From NCBI GenBank assembly GCA_049366715.1, contig JBMNCQ010000057.1, positions 62,001-126,000 on the forward strand: DNA of 64,000 bases. The letters run 5' to 3'. The notes under the pieces were generated by a model. It made no database searches. It saw only the letters and a list, made by a program, of their open reading frames with translations, and was not told the origin of the DNA. A program made the position numbers and the translations under genes. The stretch is from JBMNCQ01 sp049366715 (lineage in GTDB: Bacteria; Bacillota; Peptococcia; Peptococcales; BICA1-8). Below, one piece after another: positions 43,477-51,342 of the stretch (position 1 is its first letter; every line of letters begins with the position of its first letter).

Positions 43477-44181
43477 TTGAATCATAAAAACACTATGAAA
43501 CCAGAAATAGGTAGAAAGACTTTATCTAATCAGGTTTATGACTATTTAAAACAAGCAATTATTTTCCAGGAAATACCACAGGTGAAAATTGGGACAAAAT
43601 TAAATGAATCGGAATTAGCCTCTCTTTTGGGTGTAAGTTTAACTCCTTTACGTGAAGCATTGAATATGCTTAGAAAGGAAGGTTTTGTTGTAGGAAATTC
43701 ATTTCAGGGATCAACTGTAATTAACTTTTCCCTTGAGGATATTGAAAATATTTTTGAATTACGAGAAATTCTTGAACTTGCTGTTATTAGACAGGCATAC
43801 AAAAATTTTGGTGAGGAAGATTATCTATATCTTGAGCAAATCTTGTCAGAGTATGAGCAAGCCTATTATGAATTAGATTTCAAGCAGATATCTGCTATTA
43901 ACCAGCAATTTCATAATTATTTAGCTGAGAAATCATCAAACAAATGGCTTAAAAATACATTAGATAGTATTGTTGAGTATTTAATATTAGTTAGAGCACC
44001 TTTGATGAAAAAAAGAAAAGAAAGCAAGGAATTTGATACAAGGAGGGCTGTAACTGAACATAAAGAAATAGTCAGTTCTCTTAAGGGAAAGGACTTGAAA
44101 AAAGCGGAAGATGCCATGAAGAGGCATATAAACCGTTTAAAGCAAGAAATTATTAATTTTAATAAAGAAAACAATAAATAA
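43477..44181 (+). CDS. GntR family (FCD-type) transcriptional regulator
   Basis: This 234-residue regulator is a close paralogue of the one at 20951-21727, sharing blocks such as VGNSFQGS/VGNSYQGS, SLEDIENIFELRE and APLMKKRKESKEF. The winged helix is at about 18-85 and the FCD domain after 95. The start is TTG 43477 behind AAAGAGGG. It heads the ComA-ComB operon, with comA 14 nt after its stop, so it very probably regulates its own operon in response to an organic acid. Confidence 0.9.
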   Translation: MNHKNTMKPEIGRKTLSNQVYDYLKQAIIFQEIPQVKIGTKLNESELASLLGVSLTPLREALNMLRKEGFVVGNSFQGSTVINFSLEDIENIFELREILELAVIRQAYKNFGEEDYLYLEQILSEYEQAYYELDFKQISAINQQFHNYLAEKSSNKWLKNTLDSIVEYLILVRAPLMKKRKESKEFDTRRAVTEHKEIVSSLKGKDLKKAEDAMKRHINRLKQEIINFNKENNK

Positions 44182-44195
44182 GGGAGGCAATTAAA

Positions 44196-45011
44196 ATGAT
44201 TAATGGTAAAGGCAAGTTGGCTTGGGAGGGTATTATTATTGACCCTTATAAAGGAAGGGTTACGGAAAAGCCTAGACAAGAGGGAAAAACAATAATATCT
44301 GATCTGGGTTACGGATTGGGGGAAGTTAAAGAATTTCTAGAAAACTGCGGTCAATATATTGATAGGGCAAAATTGGCTTTTGGAACAACAGTGATTTACT
44401 CTGAAGATTATTTAACCGAAAAAATAAAGTTGTATAGATCCGCTGATATTAATGTCAATCCAGGTGGGACATGTGCAGAGATTGCAATTTATCAGGGAGT
44501 ATTTGATGCATTTTTACTTAAAGCGAAGGAGTTTGGCTTTACAACAATTGAAATATCTGATGGAACAATAAAGATGGATGATGAAGTTAGGGCGTCGGTA
44601 ATAACTAAAGCTCTTGAGGCCGGTTTTGAGGTTATCTCTGAAGTTGGAAAGAAAAATTTATCAGAACAACTTCAGATACAAGAAGCAATTAGACAAATTA
44701 AAAGGGATTTGGAATTAGGAGTTTCCACTGTTACAGTTGAATCTAGAGGATCTGCAAAAGGTGTAGGTATTTTTGATAAAGACGGGAAAGTAAAGGCAGA
44801 TGATATAGAGACAATACTAGATGCAGGAATTGATCCAAAAAAGCTTACTTGGGAAGCACCAACTAAAGATGGACAAGAATTTTTTATAACTTATTTTGAC
44901 AATAATGTTAATTTGGCTAATGTTAGATATTTTGAAGTTATTGCTTTAGAGGGATTACGTCGTGGGTTGCGAGGAGATACTCTACATAGAGTAGTTAATA
45001 GTTTGCTTTAG
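44196..45011 (+). CDS. comA: Phosphosulfolactate synthase (ComA family)
   Basis: This 271-residue TIM-barrel protein fits ComA. Family marks include TIISDLGYGLGEVKEFLENC, IDRAKLAFGTTVIY, VNPGGTCAEIAIYQG, TTIEISDGTIKM and EVISEVGKKN. ComA adds sulfite to phosphoenolpyruvate to give (2R)-phosphosulfolactate, known from coenzyme M synthesis in methanogens and from sulfolactate formation in Bacillus spores. Neither ComC nor ComDE is intact here, so coenzyme M synthesis is not supported by the window. Context (GntR, ComB, HPr-kinase-like, pyruvate kinase, TctCBA) suggests metabolism of sulfolactate instead. The SD is GGGAGGC. Confidence 0.88.
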   Translation: MINGKGKLAWEGIIIDPYKGRVTEKPRQEGKTIISDLGYGLGEVKEFLENCGQYIDRAKLAFGTTVIYSEDYLTEKIKLYRSADINVNPGGTCAEIAIYQGVFDAFLLKAKEFGFTTIEISDGTIKMDDEVRASVITKALEAGFEVISEVGKKNLSEQLQIQEAIRQIKRDLELGVSTVTVESRGSAKGVGIFDKDGKVKADDIETILDAGIDPKKLTWEAPTKDGQEFFITYFDNNVNLANVRYFEVIALEGLRRGLRGDTLHRVVNSLL

Positions 45012-45056
45012 GTTTACGTTGTTTAACTGACTCTAACGGGGAAGGTGGGATAAAAT

Positions 45057-45752
45057 ATGAGGATTAAAATGCTAGAGCTTATAGAAGGCGCCAAGAAAGC
45101 TCAAGGGCTAACAGTAATTATTGATGTTTTTCGTGCCTTCTCCGTAGCGTGTTATATTATCAATAATGGAGCTAGATATATAATTCCTGTTGGAGATATA
45201 AATATTGCATATGATCTAAAGAAAGCTAACTCTGACTTTGTTCTTATAGGTGAAAGGCAAGGGAAGAAACAACCAGGTTTTGACTATGGAAATTCTCCTG
45301 CGGAAATAGAGAGTGTAAGCTTTATCGGCAAGTCAATTATTCAGACCACAGGTGCTGGTACACAGGGAATAGTAAACGCACATAATGCTGATGAAATTAT
45401 TACAGGGAGCTTTGTCAATGCTCAAGCTATAATAGATTATATAAAGTTTAAAAAGCCTGAAATTATATCACTTGTCTGCATGGGCAACGCAGGAGTCGTC
45501 AGTAGTAGCGAGGATACCCTGTGTGCTGAGTATATCGAGAGTGGTTTAGAAAATAGACAAATGGATTTTAATAATATTGTCAAGTATTTAGAGAGATATG
45601 AAAGCTCACAGAAGTTTTTTAACCACGAAACGCATTGGGCTCCAGAGAAGGATTTTAAGTTATGCTTAAGCTTAAATAGATTTGATTTTGTCCTAAGGGT
45701 TGAAAAGTTAGAAGATAAATTGATATTAAAGAAGGTTAATACTCCGATATAA
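45057..45752 (+). CDS. comB: 2-Phosphosulfolactate phosphatase (ComB family)
   Basis: This 231-residue protein matches ComB: VIIDVFRAFSVACYIINNGA (about residues 20-40), IGERQGKKQPGFDYGNSPAEI (62-82), QTTGAGTQGI (about 100) and a GNAGVVSSSEDTLCAEYIE segment. ComB is a Mg-dependent acid phosphatase turning phosphosulfolactate into sulfolactate. The usual TTNGT segment reads TTGAGT here, a slight departure. It follows comA by 45 nt. Neighbouring ComA makes the family call firm; direction of flux in vivo is unknown. Confidence 0.87.
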   Translation: MRIKMLELIEGAKKAQGLTVIIDVFRAFSVACYIINNGARYIIPVGDINIAYDLKKANSDFVLIGERQGKKQPGFDYGNSPAEIESVSFIGKSIIQTTGAGTQGIVNAHNADEIITGSFVNAQAIIDYIKFKKPEIISLVCMGNAGVVSSSEDTLCAEYIESGLENRQMDFNNIVKYLERYESSQKFFNHETHWAPEKDFKLCLSLNRFDFVLRVEKLEDKLILKKVNTPI

Positions 45753-45787
45753 ATACTAACTAATTAAGTAAAGAGGAGTGTCGAAAC

Positions 45788-46819
45788 ATGTCCTATTTTC
45801 TGAATCTTCAAAACAATGGTATCCTCTATACCCAAACTAGAAAGTTTGTTGAGGCAAATATTTTAGTTTGTTCAAACTGTAGTGAATTGATTTATCCAGA
45901 TATTTATATGGATCCTGAATTGCAAAAAAAACAGCCCCAAAAATGGCGTAGTGTTAATGGTTTAGGTGTAAGTAAAATAGTCGATTCATCTAAAAAACCT
46001 GATGCAAGGTTGTATGTTCTAAATGAAAACAGCTCAGAACTTAGGTTATTTTATGATGATGATGATTACATAATATCGGGTCCATTGCTTGAATTAGAGA
46101 AAAACCCATCGGATAGACGCTATACAATTTATGGCTGTGGCGGATTGCTAACGAAAATAATGGTCACTACTCTTGAAGTGCAACATGGGATTTGTAGTTT
46201 ACATGCTACTAGTATGTATTCTGAAAGGGATAATCATTTACTCTTAGCCATAGGTGGGCCGGGTGCTGGAAAGACCATTATGTTATTGGAAGCTTGTTTA
46301 AGGAAAGGGTACAAGGTTTTAACGACTGAATACACTCATTTTAAAACAGAGGAAGATAAGGTTATCTTTTATAAAGGGTCTCTCTTTGACAATGTTAGGG
46401 CTGGAAATTTAATTTATGATTTTCCTGAATATGAGACTATATGGGGGAAAAAAATTATTAATAATACTAAAAACGTATGGAATACTAAGGTGGCGTTAGA
46501 TTTCCAACCGCTACAAGTTGAAGAAGATAAAGTTATTAACCCTGAAGTCACTATTGTTTTTCCTAAAATTGAAAGTCAAAGGACAACGGCTGATATCCAA
46601 AACATATCTGCATATCAGACATTATTTCAGTTTTTCTTAAATGCTAGCGAACAAATTAATAGACCTAGATTGCTTTATGGAATGTTACCTTTTTCCTCAT
46701 TTGATAATAAGGAAAGGGGTATTCAACGCCTTAAGTTAGTTCAGAATTTTCTTGATAAAGTCAATTTGCGCGGAGCCAAAACAATTTTTGCCGGTGTAAA
46801 AAACTCCTGGCCATTATAA
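45788..46819 (+). CDS. HPr-kinase-like P-loop protein
   Basis: This 343-residue protein has no firm family name from sequence alone. The C-terminal half resembles the HPr kinase/phosphorylase fold: HGICSLHATSMYSERDNH leads into LLLAIGGPGAGKTIMLLEA, a Walker A at residues 156-163, then GYKVLTTEYTHF where HPr kinases have the DD motif. The N-terminal 110 residues are unrecognised and include CSNCSEL. HPr itself is not encoded nearby. Possible roles are kinase or phosphorylase for sulfolactate or a small-molecule kinase; this is inference. The SD is AGAGGAG. Confidence 0.6.
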   Translation: MSYFLNLQNNGILYTQTRKFVEANILVCSNCSELIYPDIYMDPELQKKQPQKWRSVNGLGVSKIVDSSKKPDARLYVLNENSSELRLFYDDDDYIISGPLLELEKNPSDRRYTIYGCGGLLTKIMVTTLEVQHGICSLHATSMYSERDNHLLLAIGGPGAGKTIMLLEACLRKGYKVLTTEYTHFKTEEDKVIFYKGSLFDNVRAGNLIYDFPEYETIWGKKIINNTKNVWNTKVALDFQPLQVEEDKVINPEVTIVFPKIESQRTTADIQNISAYQTLFQFFLNASEQINRPRLLYGMLPFSSFDNKERGIQRLKLVQNFLDKVNLRGAKTIFAGVKNSWPL

Positions 46820-46882
46820 AAGGATCGAGATTTGGAAACTTATAGACCATTAATGGAAGCGGCAAAAAGTGAAAACAAATAA
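46820..46882 (+). pseudogene. Fragment of a TctC C-terminus
   Basis: Directly after the HPr-kinase-like stop, 20 codons read KDRDLETYRPLMEAAKSENK and stop. This looks like the extreme C-terminus of a TctC binding protein (compare LETYKPVMDVLKEQQK at 31850-31901). It is a leftover from an earlier recombination or deletion. Confidence 0.5.
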
Positions 46883-46975
46883 GAACTCTTATTAGTAAAG
46901 AGCTACCAATCCCTCCTAGTAAGATATTAGGGCATGGTGGAAAAAATATTGTTGGGTTACATTAAGGAGGCAAAA

Positions 46976-48310
46976 ATGAAACATACAAAAATACTTATTA
47001 CAATAGGTCCTGCATCATTTCCGGAAGAAGTATTAACTGACTTAATATTAACTGGGATAAGTGGGTGTAGAATTAATTTCTCCCATACTAGTTTTGAAAA
47101 AGCGGAAGAAATTATATGGAAAATTCGTAATATTAGTAAGAAGCTAGATAGACCTATTTGTATAAGGCAAGATTTACAGGGTCCGAAAATAAGAATTGGA
47201 GAATTAAATCAAAACGAAATTATCTTAAAAAAAGACCAAATATTCAAACTTACTATGGAAAATATAATAGGTGATCAAGAACGTGCTAGTGTTGTTCAAA
47301 AAGAATTTATTGAAGCTTTAAAACCTGGAGCTACAGTAGTTATTGGTGATAATGATTTAAAAATTGAGGTTATTCATAAGGATGTTAATAGTGTTGATTG
47401 TAAAGTTGTTATAGGTGGAATACTCAAACCTAAAAAAGGAGTAAGTGCACCCGGTACTATAATTGATTTTAAGGGTCTAACTGCAAAGGATTTAAAGGAT
47501 TTGGAGTTTGGCATAATGCAGCAGGTTGACTGTATTTCAATGTCCTTTGTTCAAAGTGCTCAGGATGTTGAACGATTAAAAGAGCTTATTAGGGCTAAGG
47601 GTAAGGATATCCCTGTAATTGCTAAAATTGAACAATATAATTCTTTAAAAAATTTAGATGAAATAATAAAGGCGGTAGATGGTATTAGTATTGCGAGAGG
47701 TGATTTAGCCGTAGAAAGGCCCTTGGAAGAATTAGGTTTAATACAAAAAGAGGTTATTAGGAGATGTAATTTAGCGGGTAAGTTTGTAATGGCAGGTTCA
47801 GGAATTTTGCAAAATCTGAGGAAAAATTTATGGCCTACTAGGGCGGAAGTAAATGATGTTACAGCTCTTATTTTTGAAGGTATAGATGCAATTTCTTTTT
47901 CTGACGAGACTGCCGTAGGAGATTATCCGGTGGAAAGTGTTCGAACTTTAGCAAATATTATTAAAAGCGTAGAAGATGTTATTTTAAACACTTCTGCTGC
48001 CCCAAATGATTTCTATAAAAATGTTAATGCTAATTTTAAATATGTTCCAGGGGATGAGTCGTTAGTTTTATGTACTGATACTTTGGATTCTGCTATAAAA
48101 CTTGCTAAAATACGCTATACTGCTCCTCTGCTTGTGGGTACAAAATCCCAAAAAATTGCCAATTATCTTGCAAATTATTGGGGCGTTTTCCCAATATTTT
48201 GTCCAGAAGAGCTTAAAAGAGAAAAGATGCATGATTATACAATTGAGAAAGCTATTGAATTAAAAATTATTGATAAAAACACCCCTGTTATAAATATGAA
48301 TAATTATTGA
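46976..48310 (+). CDS. Pyruvate kinase paralogue, atypical active-site loop
   Basis: From ATG 46976 (SD AAGGAGG) the protein has 444 residues with the pyruvate kinase barrel: HTKILITIGPASF, GCRINFSH, DLQGPKIRIGEL, the catalytic-Lys segment VIAKIEQYNSL, and ISIARGDLAVERPLEELGLIQKEVI. A C-terminal domain follows. Canonical enzymes have TATQML after the VI strand; here it is MAGSGILQNL, changing the Thr and Gln of the active-site loop. It could make pyruvate and ATP from PEP, or use a modified substrate. It shares an operon with ComA/ComB, so PEP is the plausible link. Confidence 0.85.
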   Translation: MKHTKILITIGPASFPEEVLTDLILTGISGCRINFSHTSFEKAEEIIWKIRNISKKLDRPICIRQDLQGPKIRIGELNQNEIILKKDQIFKLTMENIIGDQERASVVQKEFIEALKPGATVVIGDNDLKIEVIHKDVNSVDCKVVIGGILKPKKGVSAPGTIIDFKGLTAKDLKDLEFGIMQQVDCISMSFVQSAQDVERLKELIRAKGKDIPVIAKIEQYNSLKNLDEIIKAVDGISIARGDLAVERPLEELGLIQKEVIRRCNLAGKFVMAGSGILQNLRKNLWPTRAEVNDVTALIFEGIDAISFSDETAVGDYPVESVRTLANIIKSVEDVILNTSAAPNDFYKNVNANFKYVPGDESLVLCTDTLDSAIKLAKIRYTAPLLVGTKSQKIANYLANYWGVFPIFCPEELKREKMHDYTIEKAIELKIIDKNTPVINMNNY

Positions 48311-48320
48311 GGTGGACAAA

Positions 48321-49613
48321 ATGAAACTAGTACTTCCTTATGGCAGGAATCAGGTAGAGGTAAATATTCCAGATAATAACTATTTATTTACTGCAAAGCC
48401 TTCCGGGCAGATAATACCTGCAGAAGATGAAGGAAAAGAAATTAGAGAAGCTTTAGCCAATCCTATTCATAGTGAACCCTTAAATAAAATTGCTGAAAAA
48501 GTTAAGGCCGATGAAAAGGTAGTAATTATTACTAGTGATTATACACGGCCTACACCTTCAAGGCGAATCATACCTTATATTTTAGAAGAATTGAAAAAGG
48601 GGGGGATTGACTCAAGTCAAGTTCAAATACTTTTTGCATCTGGCTTGCACCGAGTCATGACCCAAGAGGAAATGATAGATATTTTAGGTCAGGAACTAAG
48701 TAATAAAATAACAATGTCTTGTCATGATGCTTACAATGATGAATTTGTGTTTATGGGATTTTCAAAAAATAATACACCCATAGAAATAAACAAAATAGTT
48801 GCTGATGCAAAACTTAAGATATCTATAAGTACAATTGAACCTCATCACGCTGCCGGATGGTCCGGGGGTGGCAAAAATATTATACCTGGTGTAGCTAGTA
48901 AAGATACAATATTTGCCCATCATAAACAAATGTTAAGCCAAGGAGTAGGCATCGGCATTTTTGATGGCAATCCATTTCGTGAGGATATAGAGGATATTGC
49001 TATAAGCGTTAATGTGGATTTTATCTGTAATGTAATACTTAGTGAAGATAAAAGGATTTCAAAGGTTTTCTGTGGTGACGTTGTGAAGGCCCATAGAGAA
49101 GGTGCTAGGGTCTGTGAAAAATTAATATCTGTGGAGTTGCCACAATTAGCTGACATTATTATTGCTTCACCGGGAGGGGCTCCTCGTGATAATAATTTAT
49201 GGCAAACGGAAGGTAAAGCTTTAACCCGTATTAAAGATGCAGTGAAACCAGGTGGTATCGTCATTATAGTTTCTGAATGTTCTGAGGGTGTTGGTCAGGA
49301 TGAGTTTAAAAATGAAATCGAGACATATTTAGCAGAGGGTGATTTTGAGAGGGCCTTAGAAAAAATTAGAGAACTTTCTTTTAGTCCTTTAACAAATAAA
49401 ATTGCCAGAATTGCTAAGTTATTGCAAAGGTGTAATCTGTATTTTGTTACATCGGATAATATGAAAAATATGTTTACCAAAGCACCCTTTTATTTCTTTT
49501 CAACTCCGCAAGAAGCTTTAGAAAGTGCTTTCCGGAATTTAGGCCCTGAATGTAAGGTCTTAGTTGTGCCGGAAACACCGTCCGTAGTACTAAAAGCACC
49601 TAAATTTATTTAA
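48321..49613 (+). CDS. LarA-like nickel-pincer racemase family protein (DUF2088)
   Basis: This 430-residue paralogue of the protein at 31945-33231 keeps the same landmarks: SDYTRPTPSRR, FASGLHR, EPHHAAGWSGGGKNIIPGV with the cofactor Lys, AHHKQML and TEGKALTRI. The start is ATG 48321 behind GAGGTGG; GTG 48312 is part of the SD. It is the last gene before the second TctC-TctB-TctA transporter. Both intact LarA-like copies lie next to a transporter, strengthening the idea that each handles the imported 2-hydroxy acid. Confidence 0.88.
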   Translation: MKLVLPYGRNQVEVNIPDNNYLFTAKPSGQIIPAEDEGKEIREALANPIHSEPLNKIAEKVKADEKVVIITSDYTRPTPSRRIIPYILEELKKGGIDSSQVQILFASGLHRVMTQEEMIDILGQELSNKITMSCHDAYNDEFVFMGFSKNNTPIEINKIVADAKLKISISTIEPHHAAGWSGGGKNIIPGVASKDTIFAHHKQMLSQGVGIGIFDGNPFREDIEDIAISVNVDFICNVILSEDKRISKVFCGDVVKAHREGARVCEKLISVELPQLADIIIASPGGAPRDNNLWQTEGKALTRIKDAVKPGGIVIIVSECSEGVGQDEFKNEIETYLAEGDFERALEKIRELSFSPLTNKIARIAKLLQRCNLYFVTSDNMKNMFTKAPFYFFSTPQEALESAFRNLGPECKVLVVPETPSVVLKAPKFI

Positions 49614-49778
49614 GCTAATTTTGTGAAAAAAGTAACTATTTCGTATATAAATTAAATTATAAAGCTTAAGGTAAAATTCATATCACAGATGTCAGAAATT
49701 TACTTCTAAGGGGGGATTAAATTATTTATTTTGTGATTCCGAGTAATCAATAAATGAAAATTAAAGGAGGTTATCAAT

Positions 49779-50774
49779 ATGAAATTGAAAAAATTGGGAC
49801 TATGGTTATTAATTGTTATCCTCATGGTATCTTTAGTTGGATGTGGCACAGCAAATAAGCAGTCTGAACAAGCACAAAAGGAGCCCGAAAAGAAGGAAGA
49901 ACCAAAATATCCTCAAAAGTCTATAAAAATTATTGTACCATATGCCCCTGGCGGTGGTACTGATGTAAATGCAAGAGTGATAGAAAAATATGCCCAAAAA
50001 TATCTAGGTACTTCTGTAGCGATTATTAATAAACCAGGAGCAGGGGGAGCAACAGGTGCAATTGAATTAGCTAAAGCAGAGCCTGACGGCTATACAATTG
50101 GTTATACTAACCTACCTAACATGGTACAGTTAGCTCTTGCAGGTCAAGCAGATTTTACTATTGATAGCTTTGAACCGGTTGTAGGTCAGGTTATTGAAAC
50201 AAAATACCTTGTTGTTAAAAAAGATAGCAAATTTCAAACAATTGATGAATTAATTGATTTTGCTAAAAATAATCCAGGCGAATTGATTGCAGCAAATAAC
50301 GGACCTGCTAGTCATAATGAACTAGTATTAAAAGGCTTTGCAGCTTTTGCCGGTATTGAGTTAAATCATGTTCCTTTTGATGGAAGTGGTGCAGCAAAAA
50401 CGGCAATTTTGGGTGGTCATGCACATATGGCCTCAATGACAGCTACAGAATTTGATGAACAATTTGAGCCTTTAGTAGTTTTCTCTAAAGAAAGGAGTAA
50501 AGAATTTCCTGATACGCCTACCACCTTTGAGAAGGGCTTAAACTTAGATATGTCTTCGAGACGTTGTCTTCAGGCTCCCAAAGGAACTGACAAACAAGTA
50601 GTAGATTACCTGGCAGCAAAATTTAATGAAATGTTTAATGATCCTGAATATATAAGTGACATGGAAAGGTCTGGTTCAACTCCAATATATTTAAGTCCCA
50701 AAGAAGTTAAAGAAGCAATAAGTTCAGACATGGAATTCTTAAAAGAGTTTGAGAAAAAGCTGGCTGTGAAATAG
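49779..50774 (+). CDS. TctC-type solute-binding lipoprotein
   Basis: This 331-residue TctC has a signal peptide with lipobox LVGC (about residue 22) and a charged Gln/Glu/Lys linker. IKIIVPYAPGGGTDVNARVIEKYA, NKPGAGGATGAIELAKAEPDGYTIG and GGHAHMASM follow. The binding loop reads GGGTD, the common form, unlike the GGGCD of the other intact copy. The SD is AAAGGAGG. A strong hairpin just after the stop (50787-50831) separates it from tctB and may make the binder more abundant than the membrane subunits. Confidence 0.93.
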   Translation: MKLKKLGLWLLIVILMVSLVGCGTANKQSEQAQKEPEKKEEPKYPQKSIKIIVPYAPGGGTDVNARVIEKYAQKYLGTSVAIINKPGAGGATGAIELAKAEPDGYTIGYTNLPNMVQLALAGQADFTIDSFEPVVGQVIETKYLVVKKDSKFQTIDELIDFAKNNPGELIAANNGPASHNELVLKGFAAFAGIELNHVPFDGSGAAKTAILGGHAHMASMTATEFDEQFEPLVVFSKERSKEFPDTPTTFEKGLNLDMSSRRCLQAPKGTDKQVVDYLAAKFNEMFNDPEYISDMERSGSTPIYLSPKEVKEAISSDMEFLKEFEKKLAVK

Positions 50775-50786
50775 TTTTAAGAATAA

Positions 50787-50831
50787 TATTGAGTAAATCT
50801 TCGGAGTTGAATTCCGAAGATTTACTCAATA
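50787..50831 (+). promoter_or_regulatory. Intercistronic hairpin between tctC and tctB
   Basis: TATTGAGTAAATCTTCGGA pairs perfectly with TCCGAAGATTTACTCAATA (19 bp) around a 7-nt loop. There is no T-run. Such stems after a binding-protein gene protect its mRNA from 3' decay or partly terminate transcription, giving excess binder over permease. Confidence 0.75.
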
Positions 50832-50849
50832 AATTAAAAGGGGGATTTT

Positions 50850-51314
50850 ATGTCCAGGGCAAAAATTGATGCTTTTATAGGGGTATTTCTTCTTTTGCTT
50901 TCATCCCTAATTTTTTTGTTTAGTCGATCTTTTCCACCTCGCTCACAGTTTTTTGTTAACTTACTGGTTTTTATCTTATTTATTTTAACTATCATTTACT
51001 TAATTCAGACTTTTTTTGTTATTAGGAAAATAAGCAATCAAGGAAATCAAGAAGATGAAATTGAACATATTAAAGAAAAAAAGTACAAACCAGTTTTTGT
51101 TACAATTTTTGGTATAGGGATATATATTCTAATACTTATACCAGTAGCTGGATTTATACCTGCCACAGTTATAATACTCTTTTCATTGATGTATTTATTA
51201 GGCATTCGCAGTAAATCATTTCTAATAGGAATAACACTATTTTTACCACTTATTCTTTTTTTAGTATTCCAAATTTTTCTAAGTATTCCTGTGCCTACTG
51301 GGTTATTTTATTAG
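50850..51314 (+). CDS. Tripartite tricarboxylate transporter small subunit TctB
   Basis: This 154-residue TctB has four hydrophobic segments separated by a charged loop (NQGNQEDEIEHIKEKKYK, about residues 66-84). It ends in FQIFLSIPVPTGLF, the common TctB end. ATG 50850 follows AAAGGGGGA. It is the second TctB copy in the window and pairs with the TctA that starts 28 nt downstream. Confidence 0.85.
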   Translation: MSRAKIDAFIGVFLLLLSSLIFLFSRSFPPRSQFFVNLLVFILFILTIIYLIQTFFVIRKISNQGNQEDEIEHIKEKKYKPVFVTIFGIGIYILILIPVAGFIPATVIILFSLMYLLGIRSKSFLIGITLFLPLILFLVFQIFLSIPVPTGLFY

Positions 51315-51342
51315 CTATTAGCTTAAAGGAGGTTGATGGATT

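Noticed and set aside
44196..45752. ComA/ComB as coenzyme M biosynthesis
   Set aside because: No intact ComC or ComDE, and the gene context is bacterial transport and catabolism; spore sulfolactate synthesis remains possible but the GntR/Tct context fits less well.
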